This document shows positions 22,268 through 31,860 of a DNA stretch of 42,035 nucleotides, piece by piece. The notes below the pieces were generated by a model. That model did not search any database. It saw nothing but the letters and a program-made list of their open reading frames with translations, and had not been told where the DNA came from. Source of the DNA: Deltaproteobacteria bacterium (GTDB lineage Bacteria > Desulfobacterota > JADFVX01); assembly GCA_029860075.1 (NCBI GenBank), contig JAOUBX010000041.1:1-42035 (forward strand), in the 5' to 3' direction. The position numbers and the translations under genes are program-made. Within the stretch, counting starts at the first letter, position 1; every line of letters begins with the position of its first letter.

Positions 22268-24955
22268 CTATCCCTCCTCAATGGCCTTGAGCAATGCCTC
22301 TTTAACCTCATGGAGCTTCTTTTCATAAAAAACCTTCTGCCCGAAAATATCTTTTACGTAAAAAACGTCCGTCACCTGCTCACCCATGGTGGAAATCTTG
22401 GAAACATCGATATAAAGGCCTTCTTTTAGCAGCGTACTCGATATTGTGTAGAGAAGACCGATACGGTCCTGAGCGAATATTTCTATTACCGTATTGGTAT
22501 CGGAAATTTTATTATCGATAAATACTCCCGGTTTAATGGATGGCTTGTATTTACCCCCGAGAATGGAAGGTTTGCTTTTTTTCTCGACAAGTTTTTCCAC
22601 CTTTACTTTGCCCTTAATAACATCAATGAGATCACTTTTCACCTTGTCCCACCTGCGGCTGTCCGTAACAGCCCCGTCGATTGCACTTCTTACCTGGAAG
22701 ATATCAATCACTTCTCCGCTGCTTCTCGTATAGATCTGCGCCCCCAGGATATTAATGCTGTTTGCCGACAAAACTCCGCAGATTTTAGAAAAAAGACCGG
22801 GCGCATCGATAGTGGTAATTATGATGCGTGAATAACCCCTCTTTTCTTTATGCTTTACGTCCAGAGCAAGCGGGTCCTCATGTTTCAGGGCTATCCTGAA
22901 ATGGGAAGCAATTGATTCGGGAGTTGTGGAAAGCAGGTATCTTTCAGGCATGGAATCCATAAAATCTTTTACAACCTTTCCCGGGAACTCATCTCCAAGA
23001 ATACCTTCCACATCTTTTTCAATTTCATCGACTTTGACCTTCGTCTCTTCCAGTTCGAAGGTCCCCTTTTCGAAGACTTCAGCTGTTTTGGTATAGAGTT
23101 CAAGAAAAAGGGAACTCTTCCACTCATTCCATACGTCGGGACCGATGGCCTTAATATCGGCATAGGTGAGCAGGTAAAGCATTTTCAGCCTTTCCAGGCT
23201 CCCCATTTCCCGGGCAAAGTCAAGAATAAGCTTGGGATCATTCAGGTCCCTCCGTTGGGCCGTATGAGAAAGCCTGAGATGGTTTAAGACAAGGAACTCT
23301 ATATCACGGACGTCCTTTTCGGAAAAACCTATCCTGCGGGCAATATTAACAGAAATTTCAGCGCCGATAATTTCATGCTTTCCCCCTTTTCCCTTCCCGA
23401 TATCATGAAGAAAGGCGGCCAGATAGAGAACCTCGGGCTTTTCAAGTTCCTCCATGAGCATTGTACGGATAGGATATTTGTCTTCATATACGCCGCGGGT
23501 GAGTTTTCTCAGTTCGGCAACGGCAAAAAGAGAATGAACGTCAACGGTATAAATATGGTACATATCATGCTGGACAAGACAGTTAACTTCTCCGAATTCA
23601 GGAATATATCTGTTGAGAACTTCCAGTTTATGCATGACTTTCATCGTGCCCGCCACATCCCATTCACTTTTCAGAATATTCATGAATGACCGGTTGACTT
23701 CCTGAGAATTCCTGAAGTCATCATCAATGAGATCGAGGCCGGCCCTTAAACAATCCCTTGCAAAGGAATGAATTTCAGCGCCATGAATCTGGGATACTTC
23801 AAAAAGTCTCATTATTGCCGGCGGATGTTTCCGGAAAAAGTTCTTATGGGCGATGGTGATCTCACCCCGGAAGAGTTTGAATCCATCGGATAGCTCCCGC
23901 TGGCTCAGAAAAGCGCCTACGCCTTTGGATGAATACTGGCTGAGGCTTCGCTCAATAAATATTTCCGAGTATTCCTTAATTGTGTTTGCCGCCAGATAAT
24001 AATCCTTCATGAGCTGTTCTACAGGGAGGACTTCCCCCTCCCCCTTGTAGCCCAGGTTGAGGGCAATTTTTTCCTGGAGTTGAAAAGTGAGCTGGTCGCT
24101 CTTTCTGTTTACGATAAAGTGCAGATCATTTCGTACTCTCGACATAAAATCAAAGGCGCTGAGAACCTCATCATATTCCCTGTCATTAATGATGCCTTTA
24201 ATCTTCAGCTCTTTAAAATCGGCTACCTTATATTTGACCTTTGCCGCCCAGAGGGCCGTATGGAGGTCTCTTAAGCCTCCGTTGCCCTCCTTGATGTCAG
24301 GCTCCAGGATATAAACGGAATCACCATATTTCTTTCGCCGCTCCTCTCCTTCATTTATCTTTTCTTTAATAAATGAATCGGCGCCGTTGGAAAAGATCTG
24401 ATTTTTGAGCGTTTTTAGATAATCATTGTAAAGCGCTTTATCACCGCAGATATAGCGGGAATCGACAAGCGATGTTTTGGCCACAATTTCACTTGAAATT
24501 TTTACGCATTCACTGATGCTTCGCGTCGAATAACCCACATCCAGGCCCGTATCCCACAATATATATAGAACACGCTCGATGACTGATTCGACATAGGAGC
24601 CGACTTTCCAGGGATAAAGAAACATAATGTCGATATCGGAGACGGGCGAAAGTTCTCCCCTGCCATAACCACCAAGCGCCACGAGGGTACACTTTTGGTC
24701 CACCTTGCGGTATTTGAGGCAATATTCCTTTCCTGCAAGGTCAAAAAGGCTGACAAGGAGCCTGTCTATAACAATGGTCCTGAGAGCAAGCACTTCAAGA
24801 CCGGCGCCACCGGCATCATGGACGGCCTTAATCCCCTCCATGCAGATGGAAAGATAATTTTTCACGATCTTTATATTATCACTTCCCTGCGGTTTGAGCT
24901 TATCCAGGCAGCTTTTTCCTGCGCTCTCTATTGTCTCAAGAACTTTCTTTCTCAT
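22268..24955 (-). CDS. glnD: Bifunctional [PII] uridylyltransferase/uridylyl-removing enzyme
   Basis: An 895-residue nitrogen sensor that modifies PII proteins in response to glutamine. The domain order is complete: a nucleotidyltransferase domain with LVALGGYGRGELSPVSDIDI (91-110), a uridylyltransferase-associated region, an HD hydrolase domain with AAFLHDIGKGKGGKHE (about 507-525), and two C-terminal ACT domains (about 700-770 and 815-890) that bind glutamine. Catalytic motifs are intact. It is the third gene of the mutS-amiC-glnD-xerD cluster, separated from amiC by 88 bases holding a short repeat-like stretch. The ATG at 24955 encodes MRKKVLETIE. Confidence 0.96.
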   Translation of the reverse strand: MRKKVLETIESAGKSCLDKLKPQGSDNIKIVKNYLSICMEGIKAVHDAGGAGLEVLALRTIVIDRLLVSLFDLAGKEYCLKYRKVDQKCTLVALGGYGRGELSPVSDIDIMFLYPWKVGSYVESVIERVLYILWDTGLDVGYSTRSISECVKISSEIVAKTSLVDSRYICGDKALYNDYLKTLKNQIFSNGADSFIKEKINEGEERRKKYGDSVYILEPDIKEGNGGLRDLHTALWAAKVKYKVADFKELKIKGIINDREYDEVLSAFDFMSRVRNDLHFIVNRKSDQLTFQLQEKIALNLGYKGEGEVLPVEQLMKDYYLAANTIKEYSEIFIERSLSQYSSKGVGAFLSQRELSDGFKLFRGEITIAHKNFFRKHPPAIMRLFEVSQIHGAEIHSFARDCLRAGLDLIDDDFRNSQEVNRSFMNILKSEWDVAGTMKVMHKLEVLNRYIPEFGEVNCLVQHDMYHIYTVDVHSLFAVAELRKLTRGVYEDKYPIRTMLMEELEKPEVLYLAAFLHDIGKGKGGKHEIIGAEISVNIARRIGFSEKDVRDIEFLVLNHLRLSHTAQRRDLNDPKLILDFAREMGSLERLKMLYLLTYADIKAIGPDVWNEWKSSLFLELYTKTAEVFEKGTFELEETKVKVDEIEKDVEGILGDEFPGKVVKDFMDSMPERYLLSTTPESIASHFRIALKHEDPLALDVKHKEKRGYSRIIITTIDAPGLFSKICGVLSANSINILGAQIYTRSSGEVIDIFQVRSAIDGAVTDSRRWDKVKSDLIDVIKGKVKVEKLVEKKSKPSILGGKYKPSIKPGVFIDNKISDTNTVIEIFAQDRIGLLYTISSTLLKEGLYIDVSKISTMGEQVTDVFYVKDIFGQKVFYEKKLHEVKEALLKAIEEG

Positions 24956-25043
24956 ATGGATTGGGGAATATGGTTTTAAGGGTTTATGCCCCTTGAGGGT
25001 AGAGGCCGGGAGGGGGTGTTGCAGGTAAGGCTATTTGCCTCTC

Positions 25044-26798
25044 TCATCTGCTCGACGCCGTCTTGATAAGGCCTGAATATTTATCAACACCAAGGGCAAT
25101 GGCCTTGCTAAGATGCCTTATATATTTGGAATTATTAAGCCTTTTTTCCTCAGCCCTGTTACTGATAAAACCTGTCTCCACAAGAACGCTCGGCATCTGT
25201 GCCCCGATGAGAACATAGAAGGGCCCTTTTTTGACGCCGTGGTTTTTGATGCGTTTGTAGCGCTTTGACATATAGTTCTTCATACTTCTCTGTATTTTAT
25301 GGGCAAGCTTATTCGATTCATTGATTTTATTGGTTTTTTGCAGTTGAACCAGGATATCTTCAAGTATACTGCCGTACTCTCCCATGCTGTGCATGGTCAC
25401 GGCGTTCTCCCTGGCGGCAACTTCAGACACGTACCTGTTTGTCGCCCTGGCATTCATGACATAAGTCTCCATACCGTATGCCCTTCTGTTCCTGTTGGCA
25501 TTGACATGGATGGAAATGAAGAGGTCGGCGTTTTCCATATTGGCAATGGCCGTCCTTTCGTCAAGTTGAAGGTATCTGTCCCTGTCTCTTGTAAGAACGA
25601 CCTGATAGCCGTAATCTTTTTCAAGAACCGCCTTGAGTGACTTCGCAATTTTTAAGGTCACATGCTTTTCTTTTGTTCCCCGCGGCCCGACAGCGCCGGG
25701 GTCCTTTCCTCCATGGCCGGGATCAATAACAATCTTCCTGATACCAAGGCCCAGCTGTCTCGCCAGAGGAATGGAACCGTCATTTGGATTTTCCTTCAGT
25801 TTTTTTACCTCTTCCTCCATATCGGGAAGAAGGGCATCGATAGTGGCCGACGCCGGCTTTTTTTCACCCCATACATCGATAACGATTCTGAAGGGCTCGA
25901 GCATGGGAAAAATCCTGTATTCCTTGATGGACTCGATATCGAGTACAACCCGTACCGTATCCCTGTCGTACTGGGCGGCACGGGCCATTTTGAGAAGGCC
26001 GTCATGAATAGGAATTTTTTCTTCGATGAGGCGTTTCTTTTTTGCGCCGCTAATATCGATATATAATCTCGGCGGCTTACCGATGGCGGGGTCCTTTTTT
26101 AGAAGATGGTCTTTATATTTGACAGGCTTATCGAGGTGGACAACGATCCTCGTATAGTTGGGATTGGACCAGTGGCGAATGTCCTTTACCTGCGCATAAC
26201 TGCCATTGCCTGTCCTATGCCCCGACGCCTTGCCGGGATTGACCTTTTTTACAGGTGGAGGGTTTTTTCTTTCATAGCTTACCTTCCTGACAGGCCTTTT
26301 CAGGCGTGCTGCCTTTATTCCCGCATCTCTCCGCCTGTCTCCACTGTTATAATGCTCCAGTATGTTTTGATACCTCTCATAGGCCTTTTCTTTTTGTCCG
26401 AGCTTTTCATAATTTTCTCCCATCATGTAGAGCGCGTCATCGGCCAGACTGCTGGAGGGGTAGTCATTGACCAGACTCGCCAGGAGTTTATTGGATTCCC
26501 TTAAGTCTTCATCATTTCCCGAATAAGGCCTCAGTTCCACATAGAGCTTGCCCGCCATATAGAGGGACTCATCTCCCCTTGTCCCCTTTTTATAATTTTC
26601 ATATACTTTTGTGTACAGGTCGATGACCTTTATCCAGTTATGCCTGAATTTTCTCTTTTCAGCGGATTTTTCAAGGGCAAAATAGGCATCCCGCGCATCC
26701 TGGTACATGGACTCTTCCATTGCGCCGGCCCCTAAGGGAAAAGAGAAAAAGAGAATGAGTATCGTTAAAGCAGACAAGAGGCCCCATCTTTTCATCAC
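25044..26798 (-). CDS. N-acetylmuramoyl-L-alanine amidase with AMIN domain
   Basis: A 584-residue periplasmic cell-wall hydrolase that cleaves the amide bond between MurNAc and the stem peptide at division. There is a signal peptide (about 1-26), a TPR-like helical region with repeats such as ALYMMGENYEKLGQKEKAYERY, an AMIN targeting domain (about 195-315), and an Amidase_3 domain beginning IVIDPGHGGKDPGAVG with zinc-binding His and later Glu in VLVETGFISN. The N-terminal TPR part is an addition to the basic AmiC plan and is typical of deltaproteobacterial forms. GTG at 26798 or ATG at 26795 are both possible; both follow the GGAGGA site inside the mutS end. The mutS stop overlaps the start, so the genes are coupled. 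Confidence 0.92.
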   Translation of the reverse strand: MMKRWGLLSALTILILFFSFPLGAGAMEESMYQDARDAYFALEKSAEKRKFRHNWIKVIDLYTKVYENYKKGTRGDESLYMAGKLYVELRPYSGNDEDLRESNKLLASLVNDYPSSSLADDALYMMGENYEKLGQKEKAYERYQNILEHYNSGDRRRDAGIKAARLKRPVRKVSYERKNPPPVKKVNPGKASGHRTGNGSYAQVKDIRHWSNPNYTRIVVHLDKPVKYKDHLLKKDPAIGKPPRLYIDISGAKKKRLIEEKIPIHDGLLKMARAAQYDRDTVRVVLDIESIKEYRIFPMLEPFRIVIDVWGEKKPASATIDALLPDMEEEVKKLKENPNDGSIPLARQLGLGIRKIVIDPGHGGKDPGAVGPRGTKEKHVTLKIAKSLKAVLEKDYGYQVVLTRDRDRYLQLDERTAIANMENADLFISIHVNANRNRRAYGMETYVMNARATNRYVSEVAARENAVTMHSMGEYGSILEDILVQLQKTNKINESNKLAHKIQRSMKNYMSKRYKRIKNHGVKKGPFYVLIGAQMPSVLVETGFISNRAEEKRLNNSKYIRHLSKAIALGVDKYSGLIKTASSR

Positions 26799-29440
26799 TT
26801 AAATTCCTCCTTTAACCGGCTTAACCTGTTCAAGGCGTCAAGGGGAGTCATGCCGGCAATATCCATTTTCCTGATCTCTTCCAGCAAATGATCGGCGGGA
26901 TGAACAAAAAGGCTCATCTGTTTATTATCGGCCCCGGCAGCTGATTTTTTCTGTTTTTTCGGAATGGCGATTTTTGGCATACCGGCCTCGTCAAACTCGC
27001 CGCTTTCCAGGTTGCCCAGAATCTCCAGCGAACGTTTGATAACTTCTGAGGGCAACCCGGCAAGCCTGGCCACCTCGATGCCGTAACTCCTGCTCGCCCC
27101 CCCTTCGACAATCTTCCGCAAAAAAATGATGCGGTCGTTCCACTCTCTTACAGCAACGTTATAATTCTTTACTCTCTTCAAGGTAAGGGACAGTTCCGTC
27201 AGTTCATGGTAATGAGTGGCAAAAAGCGTTCTCGATCCCAGGCCCGGCGAATCATGAATATGTTCGGCCACGGCCCATGCAATGCTTACGCCGTCAAAAG
27301 TGCTCGTTCCCCGCCCTATTTCATCGAGAATGATGAGGCTTCGCTTTGTTGCGTTATTGAGGATATTGGCCGACTCATTCATCTCCACCATAAAGGTACT
27401 CTGCCCCCGGGCCAGGTTATCGGAGGCCCCCACACGGGTAAAAATTCTGTCTGTAAGGCCGATCTCTGCTGACTCGGCAGGAATGAAACTTCCCATATGG
27501 GCCATGAGGGTGATGAGAGCAACCTGCCTGATATAGGTCGATTTACCGGCCATATTGGGTCCCGTAATAATAATGAGCTGGCTTTCGTCACAATCCATGT
27601 CCGTATCGTTTGGAACAAAGGCTTCATCAGGATTGAGCATTTCAACAACGGGATGCCTCCCGTGGCTGATGGAAAGTTTTTCCGAGTCATTAACAAGGGG
27701 CCGGCAGTAACTATAACGGTCGGCAGCCTGAGCAAGGGAAAGAAGAACATCGACGGCAGCAAGCGCTTCCGACGTATCTCTCATCCTTGCAGAATAGGTG
27801 GCCCCTTCTTCTCTCAGGTCAACAAAGAGGTCATGTTCCATGGCGCCGATCTTTTCATCGGCGCCCAGAATCTTCGTTTCATACTCTTTAAGCTCGGGCG
27901 TAATAAAACGCTCCGCATTGGAGAGGGTCTGTTTTCTTATGTAATCTTCAGGAACGAGATGAAGGTTTGTCTTTGTTACTTCCAGATAATAACCAAAAAC
28001 CTTGTTATAACGAATTTTCAGGGAGGAAATGCCCGTTCTTTCCTTCTCCTTAGCCTCCAGGCGGGCAAGATAACCTTTCCCTTCCCTGCTGATATTTCTC
28101 AGTTCATCCAGTTCAGCACAAAACCCTTCACGGATAATGCCCCCCTCTTTCAGAGAAATGGGCGGTTCATCGACGATGGCCCTGCTTATCAGGTCTTCAA
28201 GTCCGGCCATAGTGTCGATCTTTGACGACAGGCCCTGAATAAGCGCAGCCGGAATGTCAGCGAGTATTGATTTAAGGCCCGGCAGCCTGGCAATGGAGGC
28301 GCCAAGCGCGGCCATATCCCTCGGATTTGCCCTCCCTACGGAAACACGTCCGTTGAGGCGCTCCAGGTCATAAACGCCGTTTAGGGCCTCTTTCAGCTCA
28401 TTCCTGATGGAACTCATTTCTTTCAGGTCGGCAATGGCATCGAGGCGGTCATTGATTTCCCCAATATCCTGAAGGGGATAATTTATCCATTCCCTCAGCT
28501 TTCTCCCTCCCATAGCCGTCTCGGTAAAGTCGAGCGTATGAAAAAGAGAGCCCTTCTTTTTTTCATCTATCATGGTCGACGTCAGTTCAAGATTTCTGTG
28601 GGTAGCCGAATCGATAAGCAAATAGGAAGAGGTGCTGTAAGGCTTTAGCCTGTCAATATGGCCGGCGCTCCCTCCCTGCGTCTCCTTCAGGTAGGCGAGA
28701 ACGGCCCCGGCAGCACATATGCCGGCCTTCATATCGACACAACCGATACCATCGAGAGAATTTAGTCTGAACTGTTCAAGAATGGCGCTTTTACAATCAT
28801 CGAAATCAAAAGAGAATTCATCCTTCCAGGAAAGGGAAGCGCCCAGCAAGGCGAGGGTTTCAGACAAATGAGGGTCCTCTTTCAGGGTTTCGTCAATAAC
28901 AATCTCCTTGGCCCCGATTTTCAACAGTTCGTCGGCAAGCAGGTCTCCCCCCTTATTCTCCCTTTCAACAAGTTCCGTAACCCGGAAATCACCTGTTGAA
29001 AGATCGAGGTAGGAGAGCCCCCATTGCCCATCCTCCTTTGCAATAGCGGCAAGATAATTGGATTCACGGGACTTGAGATTACTTTCATCGACAACCAGAC
29101 CGGGAGTAACAACCCTTGTCACTTCCCTTTTGACAACACCCTTTGCTGTTTTGGGATCCTCTACCTGGTCACAGATGGCCACCTTTTTGCCGCTTTCAAT
29201 GAGCTTTGCAATGTAGCCTGACGCTGAGTGGTGAGGAATGCCGTACAAGGGAACGGGGTTTGAGTCATTCTTGTTTCTCGTCGTCAGGGTGATTTCGAGT
29301 ATTTTTGACGCCTCTACGGCATCATCAAAAAACATCTCATAAAAATCACCAAGCCGGAAAAAAAGAATGGAATCCTGGTGTTTCTCCTTAATGTCGAGGT
29401 ATTGCCTCATCATCGGAGTTAATGGCGGTGGTTTTGACAA
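26795..29440 (-). CDS. mutS: DNA mismatch repair protein MutS
   Basis: An 881-residue MutS that recognises base mismatches. The mismatch-reading motif is GDFYEMFFDDA (about 31-41, Phe-x-Glu). The core and clamp domains follow, then the ATPase with Walker A TGPNMAGKST (about 620-630), Walker B LIILDEIGRGTSTFDG (about 700-715), and the C-terminal helix-turn-helix. The start is TTG at 29440 with AGG 8 bases upstream. An in-frame ATG at 29413 would remove the conserved LTPMM region, so TTG is preferred. It is the first gene of the cluster; no mutL is in the window. Confidence 0.96.
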   Translation of the reverse strand: MSKPPPLTPMMRQYLDIKEKHQDSILFFRLGDFYEMFFDDAVEASKILEITLTTRNKNDSNPVPLYGIPHHSASGYIAKLIESGKKVAICDQVEDPKTAKGVVKREVTRVVTPGLVVDESNLKSRESNYLAAIAKEDGQWGLSYLDLSTGDFRVTELVERENKGGDLLADELLKIGAKEIVIDETLKEDPHLSETLALLGASLSWKDEFSFDFDDCKSAILEQFRLNSLDGIGCVDMKAGICAAGAVLAYLKETQGGSAGHIDRLKPYSTSSYLLIDSATHRNLELTSTMIDEKKKGSLFHTLDFTETAMGGRKLREWINYPLQDIGEINDRLDAIADLKEMSSIRNELKEALNGVYDLERLNGRVSVGRANPRDMAALGASIARLPGLKSILADIPAALIQGLSSKIDTMAGLEDLISRAIVDEPPISLKEGGIIREGFCAELDELRNISREGKGYLARLEAKEKERTGISSLKIRYNKVFGYYLEVTKTNLHLVPEDYIRKQTLSNAERFITPELKEYETKILGADEKIGAMEHDLFVDLREEGATYSARMRDTSEALAAVDVLLSLAQAADRYSYCRPLVNDSEKLSISHGRHPVVEMLNPDEAFVPNDTDMDCDESQLIIITGPNMAGKSTYIRQVALITLMAHMGSFIPAESAEIGLTDRIFTRVGASDNLARGQSTFMVEMNESANILNNATKRSLIILDEIGRGTSTFDGVSIAWAVAEHIHDSPGLGSRTLFATHYHELTELSLTLKRVKNYNVAVREWNDRIIFLRKIVEGGASRSYGIEVARLAGLPSEVIKRSLEILGNLESGEFDEAGMPKIAIPKKQKKSAAGADNKQMSLFVHPADHLLEEIRKMDIAGMTPLDALNRLSRLKEEFK

Positions 29441-29839
29441 AAGCTTTACCTGCTCCGCTTTGATTAGTTATATCTATCCGGCTGCATGCCGATAGTGCCT
29501 TTGCGAGCAAAGCGAAGCAATCTCAAACTGTTAATAATGAACAATAATGCTTCTGCTTATACCTGCTTTTATGGGCATTATGTTAACAAATTTCATAATC
29601 TGTGAAAAGAGGAAATAGTATTAATAAGATCAAAAACATACCACCCCCAGCCCCTCCTGATTCAGGAGGGAGCAAAAAAACAATTCCCCTTCTTGATAAT
29701 GGATTTATGCCCCTTGATGATAGGGGTTAGGGGTGGTTGAATAGTAGCAGCTTAAAGCTATCCATAAGTTTTTAAAGGCAGTTTCAAAGTACCACTCTAA
29801 ACAAGATTGCCGCAACCTTCCTCATCGTAAAGACATTCC
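29441..29839. other. Intergenic region with a palindromic element
   Basis: This 399-base stretch between mutS (divergent side) and the queH stop contains a TTGCGAGC...GAAGCAATCTC tract (about 29492-29524) of a common interspersed type and the palindromic element at 29640-29737. I see no gene. Confidence 0.5.
29640..29737. repeat. 98-bp palindromic element related to the CCTCCCC family
   Basis: The ends ACCACCCCCAGCCCCT (29640-29655) and AGGGGTTAGGGGTGGT (29722-29737) are imperfect inverted repeats, with an internal hairpin CTCCTGATTCAGGAG (29654-29668). The element carries no gene. Confidence 0.65.
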
Positions 29840-30436
29840 CTACCTCCTGCTATAAACACAACCGCAATAATCCTGCCTGTAAAACCCTTTCTCCCTTGCA
29901 TTTTCCATACTCTTCTTAAAACCTTCTTTCTTTTTAAAATCAGCGGGAAGATAATGGATGTCCATTTCACCAGACAGACTAAAACCAATATGGTTTATCT
30001 TTTTCGCATCTTTATGGGGAGAGACGGAAAGAACAGAGGTAAAATATTCACAACCTGACTCCAGAGCAAAGCGCGCCGCTTCTCTCAGCCTCATGTCATA
30101 ACAGAGGGTGCACCGGTCCCCTTTTTCAGGGTCCTTTTCATGACCCTTCGTTACCTCATGCCAGCGCTCCACGTCATAAGGCCCTTCGATAAAGAGAATG
30201 TCCTCCTTTTCCGCATGAACCCTCGCCTCGTCCCTTCTTTTTAGGTACTCCTCTTTGGGATGGATGTTGGGATCATAAAAGTATAGCGTCAGTTCAAAAT
30301 GTGCAGACAGAAGATCAATCACATAGGATGAACAGGGAGCACAGCATAAATGAAGCAGGAGCTTCGGTTTTTGCCCTGCTTCAAGAATACGGTCCACTTC
30401 GGCTTCCATCAATTTGTGATAATCGGTTTTTGACAT
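29840..30436 (-). CDS. queH: Epoxyqueuosine reductase QueH
   Basis: A 198-residue DUF208 protein that carries out the last step of queuosine synthesis in tRNA. The metal and redox cysteines are visible: LHLCCAPCSS (Cys31, 32, 35), GDRCTLCYDMRL (about 107-118) and YCGC near the C-terminus. FYDPNIHP and SVSPHKD also fit the family. It has an AAGG ribosome site 5 bases before the ATG. It is divergent from lptF, with a palindromic repeat in the space between. No other queuosine gene is in the window. Confidence 0.92.
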   Translation of the reverse strand: MSKTDYHKLMEAEVDRILEAGQKPKLLLHLCCAPCSSYVIDLLSAHFELTLYFYDPNIHPKEEYLKRRDEARVHAEKEDILFIEGPYDVERWHEVTKGHEKDPEKGDRCTLCYDMRLREAARFALESGCEYFTSVLSVSPHKDAKKINHIGFSLSGEMDIHYLPADFKKKEGFKKSMENAREKGFYRQDYCGCVYSRR

Positions 30437-30448
30437 GAATACCTTTTT

Positions 30449-30533
30449 TACCTCCCCTTAATCCCCTCCTTGTAAAGAAGGGTTGAACAAAGTTCCTCCC
30501 ATTTACAAGGGGAGGTTAGGAGGGGTGGTTATT
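30449..30533. repeat. Imperfect palindromic element between queH and lptF
   Basis: The ends ACCTCCCCTTAATCCCCTCC and TTTACAAGGGGAGGTTAGG are imperfect inverted copies with GTAAA/TTTAC at their inner edges. The element belongs to the same broad G/C-tract family as the copies near 8.3-8.9 and 29.6 kb. It sits inside an open frame that extends upstream of lptF but is not part of that protein. Confidence 0.55.
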
Positions 30534-30650
30534 TATAAACAATTAAACTATAAATTTCAGCTGCCATTCTACAGCAAGCCCCCCTTTCAAAACCAGCGTA
30601 AAATCTTTACTTCCACCCCTTTATGGGATAGAATGACAGGGATTATGCCA

Positions 30651-31835
30651 ATGAAAATCAATAGATATATTACCGGGGAAATTATTGTTCCTTTTTTCCT
30701 GGGCCTTGGAATTTTCATATTTATCCTGCTCATGGACAAGGTGCTGAACCTGACCGAACTGGTCGTGAGCAAGGGTGTCCGTTTTAGCGAGGCATTAAGC
30801 CTTATCATCTACATTCTCCCCTCTTTTCTCGTTATTGCCATTCCCATGGCCTTCCTTCTTGCCGTTCTTCTGGCCTTTGGAAGACTCTCTACGGATGAAG
30901 AGATCACAGCCGCCAAATCTTCAGGAATCAGCCTTCTTCAAATGCTTCCCCCTGTCATGGTCCTTTCAGTTATCGCCTTTATTGTTACCCTGGGACTCAT
31001 GATTTACGCACTCCCCTGGGGAAACCATTCATTCAAGTCAAAATTATATGAACTGGCAAGAAGAGAGGCATCAACAAGTATTGTGCCCGGCAAAGTTCTC
31101 GATTCATTTTCAAAGATCATTCTCTATGTTAACGAAGAGGATAAAAGTACCGGAAGGTACAAGGGGGTATTGATATCGGATGAAAAAAAAGGGGGAAAAA
31201 AAAGCATGGTCATCGCTAAAGAAGGTGAAATAATTTCATCACCCGACGATTTTTCCATTGCCCTTAGACTCTACGACGGTACGATTCACCGTAAAGACGA
31301 CAAAGAGGACCTGAAATACGGCCTCATAAAATTCAAGACATACGATATTACCTTATCTATCGAATCAAAGGGACGCGCCGCCATGGTAGCTCCCAAGGGT
31401 GACAGGGAACTGAGCATCGGTGAACTTATGGATAAATCAAAAAAACTAAGAGAAAAAGGGCTGAGTGACGACTATCTCATGGTGGAGTTGCATAAAAAGT
31501 TCTCCATCCCCTTTGCCTGCATTGTCTTTGCCCTTATCGGAGCGCCTCTCGGTATCCAGGGCAAGCGATCGGGCAAGGCCCACGGTTTTATTTTCAGCCT
31601 CATATTAATCACTGTTTACTACATTTTCCTCATGGCTGGAGAAGCCTTTGGCGATAAAGGAAAAGTTCCTCCCTACCTTGCCATGTGGGCGCCCAACATT
31701 TTTTTCGTTAGTATCGGCATTTACCTTCTTTACAAAGTTAACAACGATTCCGAAATAAAACTCCTCTCAATTTTTGAGGCCCTCTATGGTATGGTGGCCA
31801 AAAGCCTTCAGGGAATTTTTAAAAGGGAAAAATAA
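30651..31835 (+). CDS. lptF: LPS export permease LptF
   Basis: A 394-residue inner-membrane permease of the YjgP/YjgQ family. The ATG at 30651 (MKINRYITGEII) is chosen because AGGGA lies 8 bases before it. Longer open frame upstream runs through a repeat and is not conserved-looking. The pattern is two N-terminal helices (FFLGLGIFIFILLMDKVLNL, then a second near 50-80), a helix near 100-120, a periplasmic beta-jellyroll domain, and three C-terminal helices (FACIVFALIGAPLG onward). With LptG and the ATPase LptB it extracts LPS from the inner membrane. lptG follows after 25 bases on the same strand. Confidence 0.93.
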   Translation: MKINRYITGEIIVPFFLGLGIFIFILLMDKVLNLTELVVSKGVRFSEALSLIIYILPSFLVIAIPMAFLLAVLLAFGRLSTDEEITAAKSSGISLLQMLPPVMVLSVIAFIVTLGLMIYALPWGNHSFKSKLYELARREASTSIVPGKVLDSFSKIILYVNEEDKSTGRYKGVLISDEKKGGKKSMVIAKEGEIISSPDDFSIALRLYDGTIHRKDDKEDLKYGLIKFKTYDITLSIESKGRAAMVAPKGDRELSIGELMDKSKKLREKGLSDDYLMVELHKKFSIPFACIVFALIGAPLGIQGKRSGKAHGFIFSLILITVYYIFLMAGEAFGDKGKVPPYLAMWAPNIFFVSIGIYLLYKVNNDSEIKLLSIFEALYGMVAKSLQGIFKREK

Positions 31836-31860
31836 AAGAAAGCCTTTTATTTACGCATAA

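Noticed and set aside
30483-30650. Long N-terminal extension of LptF
   Set aside because: It runs through a palindromic repeat and lacks a ribosome site; the ATG at 30651 has AGGGA and begins with a typical LptF N-terminus.
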